A stretch of DNA of 64,000 nt from Oenanthe sinensis. Its lineage: Eukaryota > Streptophyta > Magnoliopsida > Apiales > Apiaceae. Positions within the stretch are counted from its first letter, which is position 1; each line of letters begins with the position of its first letter. Under the pieces are notes generated by a model. That model searched no databases and was not told the DNA's origin. It saw nothing but the letters and a program-made list of their open reading frames with translations. This document shows, piece by piece, positions 20,583 to 29,535 of this stretch. The position numbers and the translations under genes were made by a program. Location of the stretch: the NCBI GenBank assembly GCA_028671895.1, contig CM053801.1:38568836-38632835 (forward strand). The letters are read 5' to 3'.

Positions 20583-23018
20583 ATGAGTACTCAAAGAGTG
20601 AGTAGCATTAAAATTCCTCCATTTGATAAAGATAATTATAATCTTTGGAAGAGGAAGATGACACTATTTCTTCGAACTGCAAACCCTAAGTACAAAGATA
20701 TTTTGAAGACCGGTGTTGTTGCTCCAATAACAATCATTCCTGAGCATATGATAGATGGTGTACTTATTCCGCACAGACAATTTGATAAAGAAATTTCTGA
20801 GTACACTGATACTGAAAAGGAACTGGATTCTTTGGACACCAGCCTGCAGTTAATTTTAGTAGAATCTCTTGATCCCGGAATGTACAATCATGTTGTTAAT
20901 TGCAAAAATGCTAAACACATCTGGGAAACGATAGAGATACTGAATGAAGGAACAGAAGAAGTGAGGGAGAACAGATTGGAAATCTTAACGTCTCAATATG
21001 AGCATTTTAGATCAAATCCTGGAGAAGGTATCTCTGATGTTTTTGAGAGATACAATAAATTGATAAATGATCTAAATCTCAATGGCAAACACTATACGAA
21101 GAAGGAGATTAATAGGAAGTTTTTGCTGACAATGCCAATTCACTTAGAGCATAGGATTACTGCCATCAGGGAGTCAAGGGACATGAATGAAATTTCATTG
21201 GAAAGACTTTATGGGGTACTAAAGACCTATGAGCTAGAGCAGATTCAACAGAAAGAAATATATGGTACAGGCAAAGTGGTCAGCAAGTCTACAGCTCTTG
21301 TAGCAGAAGTACCAGAACACAGAGAAGCTATGACTGAATCTTCTTCAGTCAAAGTCATTGATCAAGGTATTGTTGCAGAAGTTGGTGCAACTCAAATGAA
21401 TTCATCTGAAAGTGAATTCTACTCAATGGAAGAACTTGATCAACTTGAGGATGAATCTCTGGCACTGATTGCTAGAAAATTTGGAAATACAAGATTCAGG
21501 AGGAACCCTAATTTCAAATTCAAGCCTATGGGAAACAGATTTCAGAGAGGTGGTTCTTCTAGCTCATCCAATACAAGAGGTGGATACAAGACAGGGATGG
21601 TTGACAGAAGCAAGATTCGTTGCTTCAACTGCAATGAAATGGGACACTTTGCTACAGATTGTAGAAAGCCCAAGCAGGAAAGAAAGAAGGATTCATATGA
21701 CGAACTTAAACAGAAATATGAGGCTCTTCTGAAGAAGCATCAGGGAAGATCATACTTAGCAGAAGGAAAAAGCTGGGATGATTCTGACAACGATGAAGAA
21801 GAAGATATGGGAAATCTTGCTCTAATGGCCTCTTCTTCTGAAGGATCACAATCCCCACCTCGTCAAGGAATTGAGGTAAATCCTAGCTGTCCTAAAATGT
21901 TTAAATTGCTGGGTGAGGATTTAACTAATGCTAGGGATCGAATAAAAGTATTAATTCTCAAAAATCAAGTTTTATCAGATGAGAATTCTGAATTGAAAAA
22001 GCTGAAACTTATAAATGAGAAATTAACTGAAGATGTTGCATTTCAAGTTAATAGAGTCAACTGTTATGTTGAAATTGAAGCCTTTTTGAAGGATAAAATT
22101 GAAAAGGAAAAGGTCAGGTGTCAAGCCTATAGAACTGCTTCATTTGTTATGAAAGACCTAGTTGACCAACAAGAGATTAAACGCAAAGTTGGGATAGGTT
22201 TTGAATATAACCAATCCGTAGGTAAGGCTAGTAACATTACCCCTTTTAAAAAGACTGCTATAGAAAGGGGTATTCCACATGTTATTAAAGACACTAAGAA
22301 ACCTCTTTTCATAACTCCTATTGCAGAACCAGTTCTTGATAGTTGTGTAATAGTGGATTATGAAATTAAACTTGAAGATCTTAAAGAGGAAGAGAAAGTA
22401 CAGGAAAAACCTGTTAGGGACATAAAAGGAATAAATGTCCAGGAAGCTAAATATGTACCTAAAAAACCAATACAAAATGTGAACACTGCTAGTTCATCCA
22501 CTCCTGGTTTAGGTGCTAATGAGCTTAAGAAAAATCATAACAGACCTAATAAGTTTGTTAATAGTAGGGAAAAGAACAACAGATTCCATGCTACTGAGAA
22601 CTTTAAAAATGTTAATAAAGTTAAGGTAGAAACTGTTAAGACTCCTGCTATTGTGAATAAAATGCCTACTATTGATGTATGCCATAAACCATGTGGTGTA
22701 GATAACTGTATGCTATGTGCTTTCAATGTTATGTCTGCATATTTTAAAAGTATGCATGCTATGAATGTCAATACTACACCTAGACAGCACATAAATCACA
22801 GGCATGCTAGATCAAAGACTGCCAGTCCTCCTGTTTCTCAGAAGGAGACATTTTCTCCTAAGCCTGTATACAAAAATGTTAAGGTTGTTTACAAGGAGAA
22901 GTGTTCAGTCAAAGTAGTAGATGAGTTTGTCAAGTTGGGTTCTGTTGTTAAACCTGATAAAGGACAATTTTTCAAATATGCCGGGCCCAATCAATGTTGG
23001 GTTCCGAAGAAGGCCTAA
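20583..23018 (+). CDS. gag: Element B Gag polyprotein, intact
   Basis: 811 residues, starting ATG (MSTQRVSSIKIPPFDKDNYN). The N-terminal UBN2/retrotransposon gag domain has FDKDNYNLWKRKM near residue 14 and ERLYGVLKTYELEQ near 210. A Gly/Arg-rich patch leads to one CCHC knuckle, CFNCNEMGHFATDC, from residue 347. The C-terminal half is long and Lys/Glu-rich, coiled-coil-like, with a cysteine cluster CHKPCGVDNCMLC and AFNVMSAYF. It ends QCWVPKKA. It forms the virus-like particle and binds element RNA. Unlike A2 it has no internal stop. Confidence 0.93.
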   Translation: MSTQRVSSIKIPPFDKDNYNLWKRKMTLFLRTANPKYKDILKTGVVAPITIIPEHMIDGVLIPHRQFDKEISEYTDTEKELDSLDTSLQLILVESLDPGMYNHVVNCKNAKHIWETIEILNEGTEEVRENRLEILTSQYEHFRSNPGEGISDVFERYNKLINDLNLNGKHYTKKEINRKFLLTMPIHLEHRITAIRESRDMNEISLERLYGVLKTYELEQIQQKEIYGTGKVVSKSTALVAEVPEHREAMTESSSVKVIDQGIVAEVGATQMNSSESEFYSMEELDQLEDESLALIARKFGNTRFRRNPNFKFKPMGNRFQRGGSSSSSNTRGGYKTGMVDRSKIRCFNCNEMGHFATDCRKPKQERKKDSYDELKQKYEALLKKHQGRSYLAEGKSWDDSDNDEEEDMGNLALMASSSEGSQSPPRQGIEVNPSCPKMFKLLGEDLTNARDRIKVLILKNQVLSDENSELKKLKLINEKLTEDVAFQVNRVNCYVEIEAFLKDKIEKEKVRCQAYRTASFVMKDLVDQQEIKRKVGIGFEYNQSVGKASNITPFKKTAIERGIPHVIKDTKKPLFITPIAEPVLDSCVIVDYEIKLEDLKEEEKVQEKPVRDIKGINVQEAKYVPKKPIQNVNTASSSTPGLGANELKKNHNRPNKFVNSREKNNRFHATENFKNVNKVKVETVKTPAIVNKMPTIDVCHKPCGVDNCMLCAFNVMSAYFKSMHAMNVNTTPRQHINHRHARSKTASPPVSQKETFSPKPVYKNVKVVYKEKCSVKVVDEFVKLGSVVKPDKGQFFKYAGPNQCWVPKKA

Positions 23019-23048
23019 CTCATTTGATGATTGCAGGGTGTAAAATAG
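23019..23048 (+). other. Element B gag-pol junction, closed in the pol frame
   Basis: Thirty bases between the gag stop and the pol frame. In the pol frame they contain TGA, TGA and TAG, plus the gag TAA before them. They also contain ATTGCAGGG, the same acceptor-like TGCAGG seen at this point in A1, A2, C and D. Unlike in those, the -1 frame of gag does not run into pol, because one extra base lies between the gag end and TTGCAG. Confidence 0.8.
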
Positions 23049-26000
23049 GTGAACCGGGTTATTTGGATTCTCGATAGTGGATCCTCACGACACATGACCG
23101 GAGATAGAGCCCTGCTATCAAATGTTGTTGAGAGAGCTGGCCCAGTAGTTACCTTTGGAGATGACAGCAAGGGTATGACTAAGGGATATGGCTGTTTAGA
23201 AGCTGGCAATGTCATCATTGATAATGTATCTTTCGTGGAAGGTCTCAAACACAATCTTCTGAGTATCAGTCAGTTTTGTGACAAGGGATACACAGTGAAC
23301 TTTGTGAAGGAGAGATGTTTGATTTCTCACAAGAAGGATGAAAAGCTTGCTCTTCAGGGAGTAAGGAAAGGAAACTTGTTCGTAGCCGATCTGAATTCAG
23401 GTTGCAGAGATGAAGTCAATTGTTTTTATGCTAAAGCTTCGTCAGATGAAAGTTGGCTATGGCACAAGAAACTCTCACACCTTAATTTCAAATCTATGAA
23501 TTCTCTAGTCAAAAGAGAATTAGTGAGAGGACTGCCTCAATTGGAATTCACACAAGAAGGACTTTGTGAGGCATGTCAGAAAGGGAAAGCAAAGAAAGCA
23601 TCACATCCAAGCACTGACACATCTAGTATTACTGAGCCACTACAATTAATTCATATGGATTTATTTGGTCCAGTTAATGTTATGTCAATGTCACATAAAA
23701 GATATGCCTTGGTGATTGTTGATGACTATTCAAAGTATACATGGGTTTTATTCCTGCACTCAAAGGATGAAACTCCTCAAGTGGTGATTGATCATATAAA
23801 AATGATTGAGTTGGATTCGAAGCTTCCAGTTAGAGCTATAAGGTCAGACAATGGAACTGAATTCAAGAATGCAGTTCTGAATGACTTTTGTGCTGAAAAG
23901 GGAATAACAAGACAATTCTCAGCACCTAGAACTCCGCAACAGAATGGAGTTGTAGAAAGGAAGAATCGTACATTAATTGAAGCTGCAAGGACTATGCTGA
24001 GTGAATCAAGGCTTCCAATGTACTTTTGGGCTGAAGCTGTAAATACTGCATGTTATACCCAGAATCGGACTCTGATCAACAAGGACTTAATGAAGACACC
24101 TTACGAAATAATGGCCAACAAGAAACCAACGCTCAAGTACTTTCATGTATTTGGTGCTAAATGCTTTGTTCTTAAAGATGGAGAAGAACGTATTGGAAAA
24201 TTCGAGGCTAAAGCTCAAGAAGCTATTTTTGTTGGTTATTCTAAAAGATCTTATCGGGTGTATATTATTGATCAACATCATGTCAAAGAAAGTGTCAATG
24301 TAACTTTTGATGACACAAAATTCCCTAACATCCAAAATGATGATCCATCTGAAACTCTTAAGTTCAACAATATGCCAGACTCACACTCAGATGATGAAAA
24401 CGAACCTGAGGCTGCAACAGGAAACAACAATAATAATAATGTTGATGATCCAAGTGCTAGTGGTGGAAACAGTGGAAACTCTGGAGATACCCCTAACACA
24501 CAAGGAGATTCATCAAGAGATCCTAGCAGCAACTCAGGGGGAGGAGATGAAGGATCAGCAAATCAAACACAACATCACAATGAAATTCAAGGCGAATCAT
24601 CAAGATCTAATCTGCCAAGTCAGAGAATTTGGAGTAGAGCTCATCCTTTTGAGCTAATCATTGGTGATCCAGATGTTGGTGTTAGAACAAGAGGTGCTAC
24701 ACAGAATCAATGCAATTATTCTGGGTTTCTATCTGAAATGGAACCTAAGAAAGTAGAAGAAGCACTGTCTGATCCTGATTGGGTGATTGCTATGCAAGAT
24801 GAACTCAATCAATTTGAATCTCAAGATGTTTGGAAACTGGTACCCAGACCGAAGAACAAGACTGTAATTGGCACACGATGGGTATTCAGAAACAAGTTGG
24901 ATGAAGATGGCATTGTAATAAGAAACAAAGCCAGACTGGTTGCAAAAGGTTATTCACAAGCTGAAGGAATTGATTATGATGAAACCTATGCTCCAGTTGC
25001 AAGACTTGAGGCTATCAGGATGTTTCTGGCATTCGCAGCTCACTCCAACTTTAAAGTTTATCAAATGGACGTGAAGAGTGCATTCCTGAATGGAAAGTTA
25101 GCTGAAGAGGTATATGTACAACAGCCCCCAGGCTTTGAAGATCCAGATCACATGGACTTTGTATATTTTCTTTTCAAGGCTATCTATGGTCTCAAACAAG
25201 CACCCAGAACATGGTATGACACTCTTTCAGAATTCTTGCTTGAAAATGCTTTTGTTAGAGGAGTCATAGATAAAACCTTATTTTATAAGAAACACAATAA
25301 TGATCTGATAATGGTACAAGTATATGTTGATGACATAATATTTGGGTCTACTAATGATAACTTGTGCAAGAGATTTGCTAAGTTAATGCAGAGTAGGTAC
25401 GAGATGAGCTTAATGGGAGAGCTGAAATTCTTCCTTGGACTTCAAGTGAGTCAAAGAATAGATGGATTATTCATTTGTCAGTCCAAGTACCTTAAAGAAC
25501 TTCTGAAGAAGTATCACATGGAAGATTCAGCATCTGCAAGAACTCCCTCATCTACAGCTGTCAAGCTTGGATTATGTGAAAACTCAATAAAGGTAGACAT
25601 CACAAGCTACAGAGGTATGATTGGATCTCTACTTTACCTAACTGCAAGCCGACCAGATATTATGTATGCCACTTGTATATGTGCAAGGTTCCAAGCGGAT
25701 CCTAGAGATATTCATCTTGTTGCTGTAAAAAGAATCTTAAGATATCTTAAGGGTACACCTAATCTTGGTATCTGGTACCCTAAAGAATCTGGTTTTAATC
25801 TAATAGGATATACAGATTCTGATTATGCAGGTAGTGTTGTTGATAGGAAGAGCACCTCAGGGAGCTGTCAATTCCTAGGGAGAAGATTGATTTCCTGGTA
25901 CAGCAAGAAACAGCAAACAGTTTCCAATTCTACAGCAGAGGCTGAGTACATTGCTGCGGGAAGCTGTTGCGCTAAGATCTTATGGATAAGAAATCAACTC

Positions 26001-26273
26001 AGAGATTATGGCTTTATGTTAAATAAAATTCCTATTTTATGTGATAACACAAGTGCAATTGCAATCTCGAACAACCCTGTACAGCACACGAGGACAAAGC
26101 ACATAGATATCAGGTATCATTTTATTCGAGAACATGTTATGAATGGTACTGTGGAATTACACTTTGTACCCACAGAAGAACAGACTGCAGATATTTTTAC
26201 TAAGCCACTTGATGAATCCACATTCACCAGGATGGTTGGTGAACTAGGGATGTTAAATAGTTCTTCATCTTAA
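23049..26273 (+). CDS. pol: Element B Pol: protease, integrase, RT, RNase H, uninterrupted
   Basis: 1,074 residues of open frame. There is no good ATG at the start; the frame opens after TAG at 23046-23048, so Pol must depend on an upstream event. Protease: ILDSGSSRHMTGD, residues 7-19. Integrase zinc: H139, H143, C173, C176. Integrase core: D204, D267 and E303, with exact D35E spacing. RT: D674 in MDVKSAFLNG and D761/D762 in YVDDIIFGS. RNase H: D923, E964/E966 and D999. The integrase-RT linker is Asn/Gly/Ser-rich with a PPT-like AGGGGGAG at 24536-24543. All catalytic residues I can check are present; the enzyme domains look functional, but the route to translation is unclear. Confidence 0.93.
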   Translation: MNRVIWILDSGSSRHMTGDRALLSNVVERAGPVVTFGDDSKGMTKGYGCLEAGNVIIDNVSFVEGLKHNLLSISQFCDKGYTVNFVKERCLISHKKDEKLALQGVRKGNLFVADLNSGCRDEVNCFYAKASSDESWLWHKKLSHLNFKSMNSLVKRELVRGLPQLEFTQEGLCEACQKGKAKKASHPSTDTSSITEPLQLIHMDLFGPVNVMSMSHKRYALVIVDDYSKYTWVLFLHSKDETPQVVIDHIKMIELDSKLPVRAIRSDNGTEFKNAVLNDFCAEKGITRQFSAPRTPQQNGVVERKNRTLIEAARTMLSESRLPMYFWAEAVNTACYTQNRTLINKDLMKTPYEIMANKKPTLKYFHVFGAKCFVLKDGEERIGKFEAKAQEAIFVGYSKRSYRVYIIDQHHVKESVNVTFDDTKFPNIQNDDPSETLKFNNMPDSHSDDENEPEAATGNNNNNNVDDPSASGGNSGNSGDTPNTQGDSSRDPSSNSGGGDEGSANQTQHHNEIQGESSRSNLPSQRIWSRAHPFELIIGDPDVGVRTRGATQNQCNYSGFLSEMEPKKVEEALSDPDWVIAMQDELNQFESQDVWKLVPRPKNKTVIGTRWVFRNKLDEDGIVIRNKARLVAKGYSQAEGIDYDETYAPVARLEAIRMFLAFAAHSNFKVYQMDVKSAFLNGKLAEEVYVQQPPGFEDPDHMDFVYFLFKAIYGLKQAPRTWYDTLSEFLLENAFVRGVIDKTLFYKKHNNDLIMVQVYVDDIIFGSTNDNLCKRFAKLMQSRYEMSLMGELKFFLGLQVSQRIDGLFICQSKYLKELLKKYHMEDSASARTPSSTAVKLGLCENSIKVDITSYRGMIGSLLYLTASRPDIMYATCICARFQADPRDIHLVAVKRILRYLKGTPNLGIWYPKESGFNLIGYTDSDYAGSVVDRKSTSGSCQFLGRRLISWYSKKQQTVSNSTAEAEYIAAGSCCAKILWIRNQLRDYGFMLNKIPILCDNTSAIAISNNPVQHTRTKHIDIRYHFIREHVMNGTVELHFVPTEEQTADIFTKPLDESTFTRMVGELGMLNSSSS

Positions 26274-26696
26274 ACCCCAGTTCACATCTGCATTATGTTC
26301 TTAAATAAAATTTCAAGTGTTTGTTATGTGAATATTTGTTATAACACTTGTGAATTTATTTTACTAAATTCTAGTTCTCGAATGTGTGTTTAGTGTAAAT
26401 TATTATTTTATTGTATTTTATCTACTTTTGGTTGTATTGTACTATATTTTAATGATAGATTATTATATTTAAAAATAATTTAATCAAATTCTACAAGTCA
26501 GAAGTTTGATAAAAGATATTTTTACTTAAAAATAATTTAATATTGAAGTATAGATATTTTAAGTATAACTTATTTTTATTTTTATTTTTATTTTTTTATT
26601 ATGTTATTTTTATGTTATATAATTATTAGTTTAATTAATTATATATATATCGTATATAGTCTTCTAAATCTATTATTTAAATATATATATATAAAG

Positions 26697-26962
26697 TTCG
26701 GGAAGACTTTTGAAAAGTCTCCCCGAGACGTTTTTCAAATGTCTCCCCGAGACGTTTTTCAAATGTCTCCCCGAGACGTTTTTCAAATGTCTCCCCGAGA
26801 CGTTTTTCAAATGTCTCCCCGAGTCATTTAACCACTGTATACTTTTCTGGTTTATTTTAAATTTTTTTTCTTCTTCTTTCAAAAGTCTCCCCGAGACTTT
26901 TGAGGAAGTCTCCCCGAGACATAAATGTCTCCCCGAGACATAAAAGTCTCCCCGAGACTTTG
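26697..26962 (+). repeat. GTCTCCCCGAGAC array upstream of B ORF3
   Basis: Five near-perfect 26-base units of the type GTCTCCCCGAGACGTTTTTC (26717-26825), followed after a gap by more units (26880-26962). The unit and the opening TTCGGGAAGAC match the LTR array. Peptides such as SPRDVFQM read from it are artefacts. Confidence 0.93.
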
Positions 26963-26963
26963 C

Positions 26964-26977
26964 TTATATATATAACC
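26964..26977 (+). promoter_or_regulatory. Candidate TATA box for B ORF3
   Basis: TTATATATATAACC directly after the last array unit, copying the array-then-TATA order of the LTR. Downstream TTCTATTCCG is close to TTCTATTCGG found after the LTR TATA box. No expression data. Confidence 0.45.
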
Positions 26978-27083
26978 AGTTTTTCTTTCTAAGATCCTAT
27001 CTAATCCTATTCTATTCCGTTTTTTAATTGCCAAAACCAATCAAACTCTTGCAAATTTTTCTCTCTATTAAACAATTGTGTGT

Positions 27084-27251
27084 GTAAGTTTTTTTATATA
27101 ATTAGTCATTTACTAAATCTTAATCAGTTTTTTTTCTTTCTTTCAATTTAACTGATTAATGGGTTTAGAAACAATTGTAAAATTTTTGATCACTTATTTA
27201 ATTTCATCTGTTCTATTTATTTTCTAATAAATTACATTGTTTGTTACGCAG
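27084..27251 (+). other. Candidate leader intron before B ORF3
   Basis: GTAAGT donor at 27084 and GCAG acceptor ending at 27251, giving 168 nt, T-rich with a strong pyrimidine run, ending ten bases before the ORF3 ATG. Purely by consensus; could be chance in T-rich DNA. Confidence 0.35.
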
Positions 27252-27261
27252 ATAAAATATA

Positions 27262-29535
27262 ATGGCCGCTGTATTTGAAATCTGCAAGACTAACTATGTA
27301 GGGTACTTTGATCCTACAAGATGTCCAGAACCCAGATTCATTCCCTGGATTCGATTTCTCAATGAGCATCCTATGATCGGAACTTCATTAACCCTGGACC
27401 CTGTTCTGAAGATTGATCCACTGAAGGCTCTCTACTCTACAGCTGTTAATTGCTCAACCAGCACGTCAACTCGCTTCGCATTCAAAGTAAGAGGAAGAGA
27501 TTACTGGGTAACAGATATTGATGTAAACAGGATTCTAGGCTTTCCAACAGACAACTTTGATCCACTACCGACACCACAGGAGCTGATAGAATTCTTTCAA
27601 ACCATCCAGTATCAAGGTGAATTTAATATGGTTAGACTGTCCAAGACTCATCTAGTAAGTGAGTGGGACTACATCTTTGATACACTGGCCAAGGTATTTT
27701 CTCCATGTCTGAAGAATAGTTTTCACAACATTCCTCTGCTTTTACAAAACATAGGATTTGCTGTGACACATAACCGGAGAATAAATTTTGGGAAATTAAT
27801 TTTGAAAGAGATAATCAGGAAAATGGGTACTTTTTCAAGAAGAAGTCTTACAGAAGATCATACAGTTCATTGCTACTATCCAAGATTTCTGACTTTGTTT
27901 TTGAATGACAAGCTAACTAATGAACACAAAGTGTTATTTAACAATTCACCTATAGTAAGATCGCTTTCCACGCAAAGAAATCTTTTTACAAGGTTGTCGA
28001 AGGCAAACAAACTACCAGGTGTTCCTGTAATTTATACACCATACATGGCTCAATTCATTCATCAACAACAAAATCAAGCACCAGCACCAGTGTTTGATGC
28101 AGGACCTCTACAAATGATTCCTACTCCTCCAAGTGAAGATGAAGATGAACAAGTTGAACAACTTGAAGAACATCATGCTCAAGCAGAACCAATTGCCTCT
28201 GCTCCAGTAAGTACTCAGGTAAGGAATTCTTCTATTGTGAATTTTGACTTAAATCTTGACTTAAATTATATCAGTGTTAAGCCCCCAGTGGCTATTAGGA
28301 TAGATCATGAGTCTGAAATCCAACAGTCTCTGACACAGGTCTTAGATCCATACACTGCTACTTCGTCATCACAATCTCTCTCCCAAACACAGAAGAGAAA
28401 ACATACACAGTTAGGGAGTGAAGAAGACTTGATTCCTGCTCCACAGAAGAAGCAAATGCTTGGTACTTCATCTACCCTAGTAATGGTAGAACATGATGCT
28501 TCACAACATCAAGTGCCTTCACAGGCTTTAGGGGGAAACTTGGATCTCTCGCTGATTCCTAGATCCTTGCCTACCTCCCCGGATGGATCATATCCGGAAT
28601 CTGAAAAGATCTACTCATCATCTCAAGATGATCAGCAACTCTTTGAGTCTTACCCTGAGGCAACTCAGTTTTCTATTCCAAAAGAAACGCAAGACTTTAT
28701 TGAGGATTGGAACTTGCAAAGTTCCATTGCACCACCAGTGACCTCTCATGCAGGGGCTTTGGTGATCTATACTGCAGGTACATCTGAAGGCTCGGATTTT
28801 GAGTTAAACACGAGTGAAGAAAGGCAAACACTGTGTGATACACCTACACGTGAGGTGAGTGAAACACTCTTACAAATAGGAAAAATGAGTGCACACACAG
28901 GCACAGAAAGTGAGATGCAAAATATGTTACTGTCCTTTCAACAACAGATGGATGCACTGAAAGCAGAAAATGCACAACTTCGAGCTCAAGTAAATGCTCA
29001 AAATTCTTCAGATCCAGTTTCAAATCAGTTTTCTCTCATTAGAAAGGATCTTGAAGAAGTAAAGGCAACTGTGCTTCTCAAAACAAATGATGTGAATCAA
29101 ACGCAAGGTGTTATAGCAGCTGATATCAAGGACTTGAGACAGAATCAAATTCAAATTGCTGATAATCTCACAGAGATAAATAAGATCTCAAATCGTATTG
29201 ATGTTCTAGAAGATGATTATCATCAGTACAATGCTCTTAATTCCTCGAGATTTGCAATGATTGAAAGAGGCATAGATCAGCTGAATGAAGGTTTGAGGCA
29301 TGTCTACAATATGGTAAAGTCTGGAACTACACCCATCCCAGAACAACAACAATTCTTTGAAGGGACTTCAGTCAAGGATCCCTCAACTAAGGGGGAGAAG
29401 GTACAAGAAAAAGCTCCAGTCAAAGGAAAAGAGAAAATGCATGACACAATACAAGAAGCTGATACAGATCAATACAAGTCAGATCAATCCTACTATGCAG
29501 CAGAACAAGATTTTTCTTTCTTTGAACCAGAATAA
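27262..29535 (+). CDS. Element B ORF3, first part (unknown function)
   Basis: 757 residues from ATG (MAAVFEICKTNYVGYF). The N-terminal domain of about 280 residues shares the ordered blocks ILGFPTDNFD, EWDYIFDTLAKVFS and NRRINFGKLIL with ORF3 of A and C. Next is a Gln/Ser/Glu-rich low-complexity region, then a heptad-rich coiled-coil region (QMDALKAENAQLRAQVNA). A PPT-like AGGGGGAG lies at 29390-29397, in the codons for TKGEK, the same place as in family A. There is no visible signal peptide or membrane segment. TAA at 29533-29535 ends it, but the frame stays open for another 370 codons. Function unknown. Confidence 0.82.
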   Translation: MAAVFEICKTNYVGYFDPTRCPEPRFIPWIRFLNEHPMIGTSLTLDPVLKIDPLKALYSTAVNCSTSTSTRFAFKVRGRDYWVTDIDVNRILGFPTDNFDPLPTPQELIEFFQTIQYQGEFNMVRLSKTHLVSEWDYIFDTLAKVFSPCLKNSFHNIPLLLQNIGFAVTHNRRINFGKLILKEIIRKMGTFSRRSLTEDHTVHCYYPRFLTLFLNDKLTNEHKVLFNNSPIVRSLSTQRNLFTRLSKANKLPGVPVIYTPYMAQFIHQQQNQAPAPVFDAGPLQMIPTPPSEDEDEQVEQLEEHHAQAEPIASAPVSTQVRNSSIVNFDLNLDLNYISVKPPVAIRIDHESEIQQSLTQVLDPYTATSSSQSLSQTQKRKHTQLGSEEDLIPAPQKKQMLGTSSTLVMVEHDASQHQVPSQALGGNLDLSLIPRSLPTSPDGSYPESEKIYSSSQDDQQLFESYPEATQFSIPKETQDFIEDWNLQSSIAPPVTSHAGALVIYTAGTSEGSDFELNTSEERQTLCDTPTREVSETLLQIGKMSAHTGTESEMQNMLLSFQQQMDALKAENAQLRAQVNAQNSSDPVSNQFSLIRKDLEEVKATVLLKTNDVNQTQGVIAADIKDLRQNQIQIADNLTEINKISNRIDVLEDDYHQYNALNSSRFAMIERGIDQLNEGLRHVYNMVKSGTTPIPEQQQFFEGTSVKDPSTKGEKVQEKAPVKGKEKMHDTIQEADTDQYKSDQSYYAAEQDFSFFEPE

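Larger units (their letters stand above)
26274..27261 (+). other. Element B pol-ORF3 spacer
   Basis: About 990 non-coding bases: very AT-rich DNA, then the GTCTCCCCGAGAC array (26697-26962), a TATA-like string (26964-26977), a short pyrimidine-rich leader, GTAAGT at 27084-27089 and a T-rich stretch ending TTGTTACGCAG at 27251, ten bases before the ORF3 ATG. This is the layout of a small promoter plus a leader intron. Confidence 0.75.

Noticed and set aside
26601..26943. ORFs with SPRDVFQM or CLPETFFK repeats, both strands
   Set aside because: Translations of the GTCTCCCCGAGAC array; no start context, no conservation outside the array.
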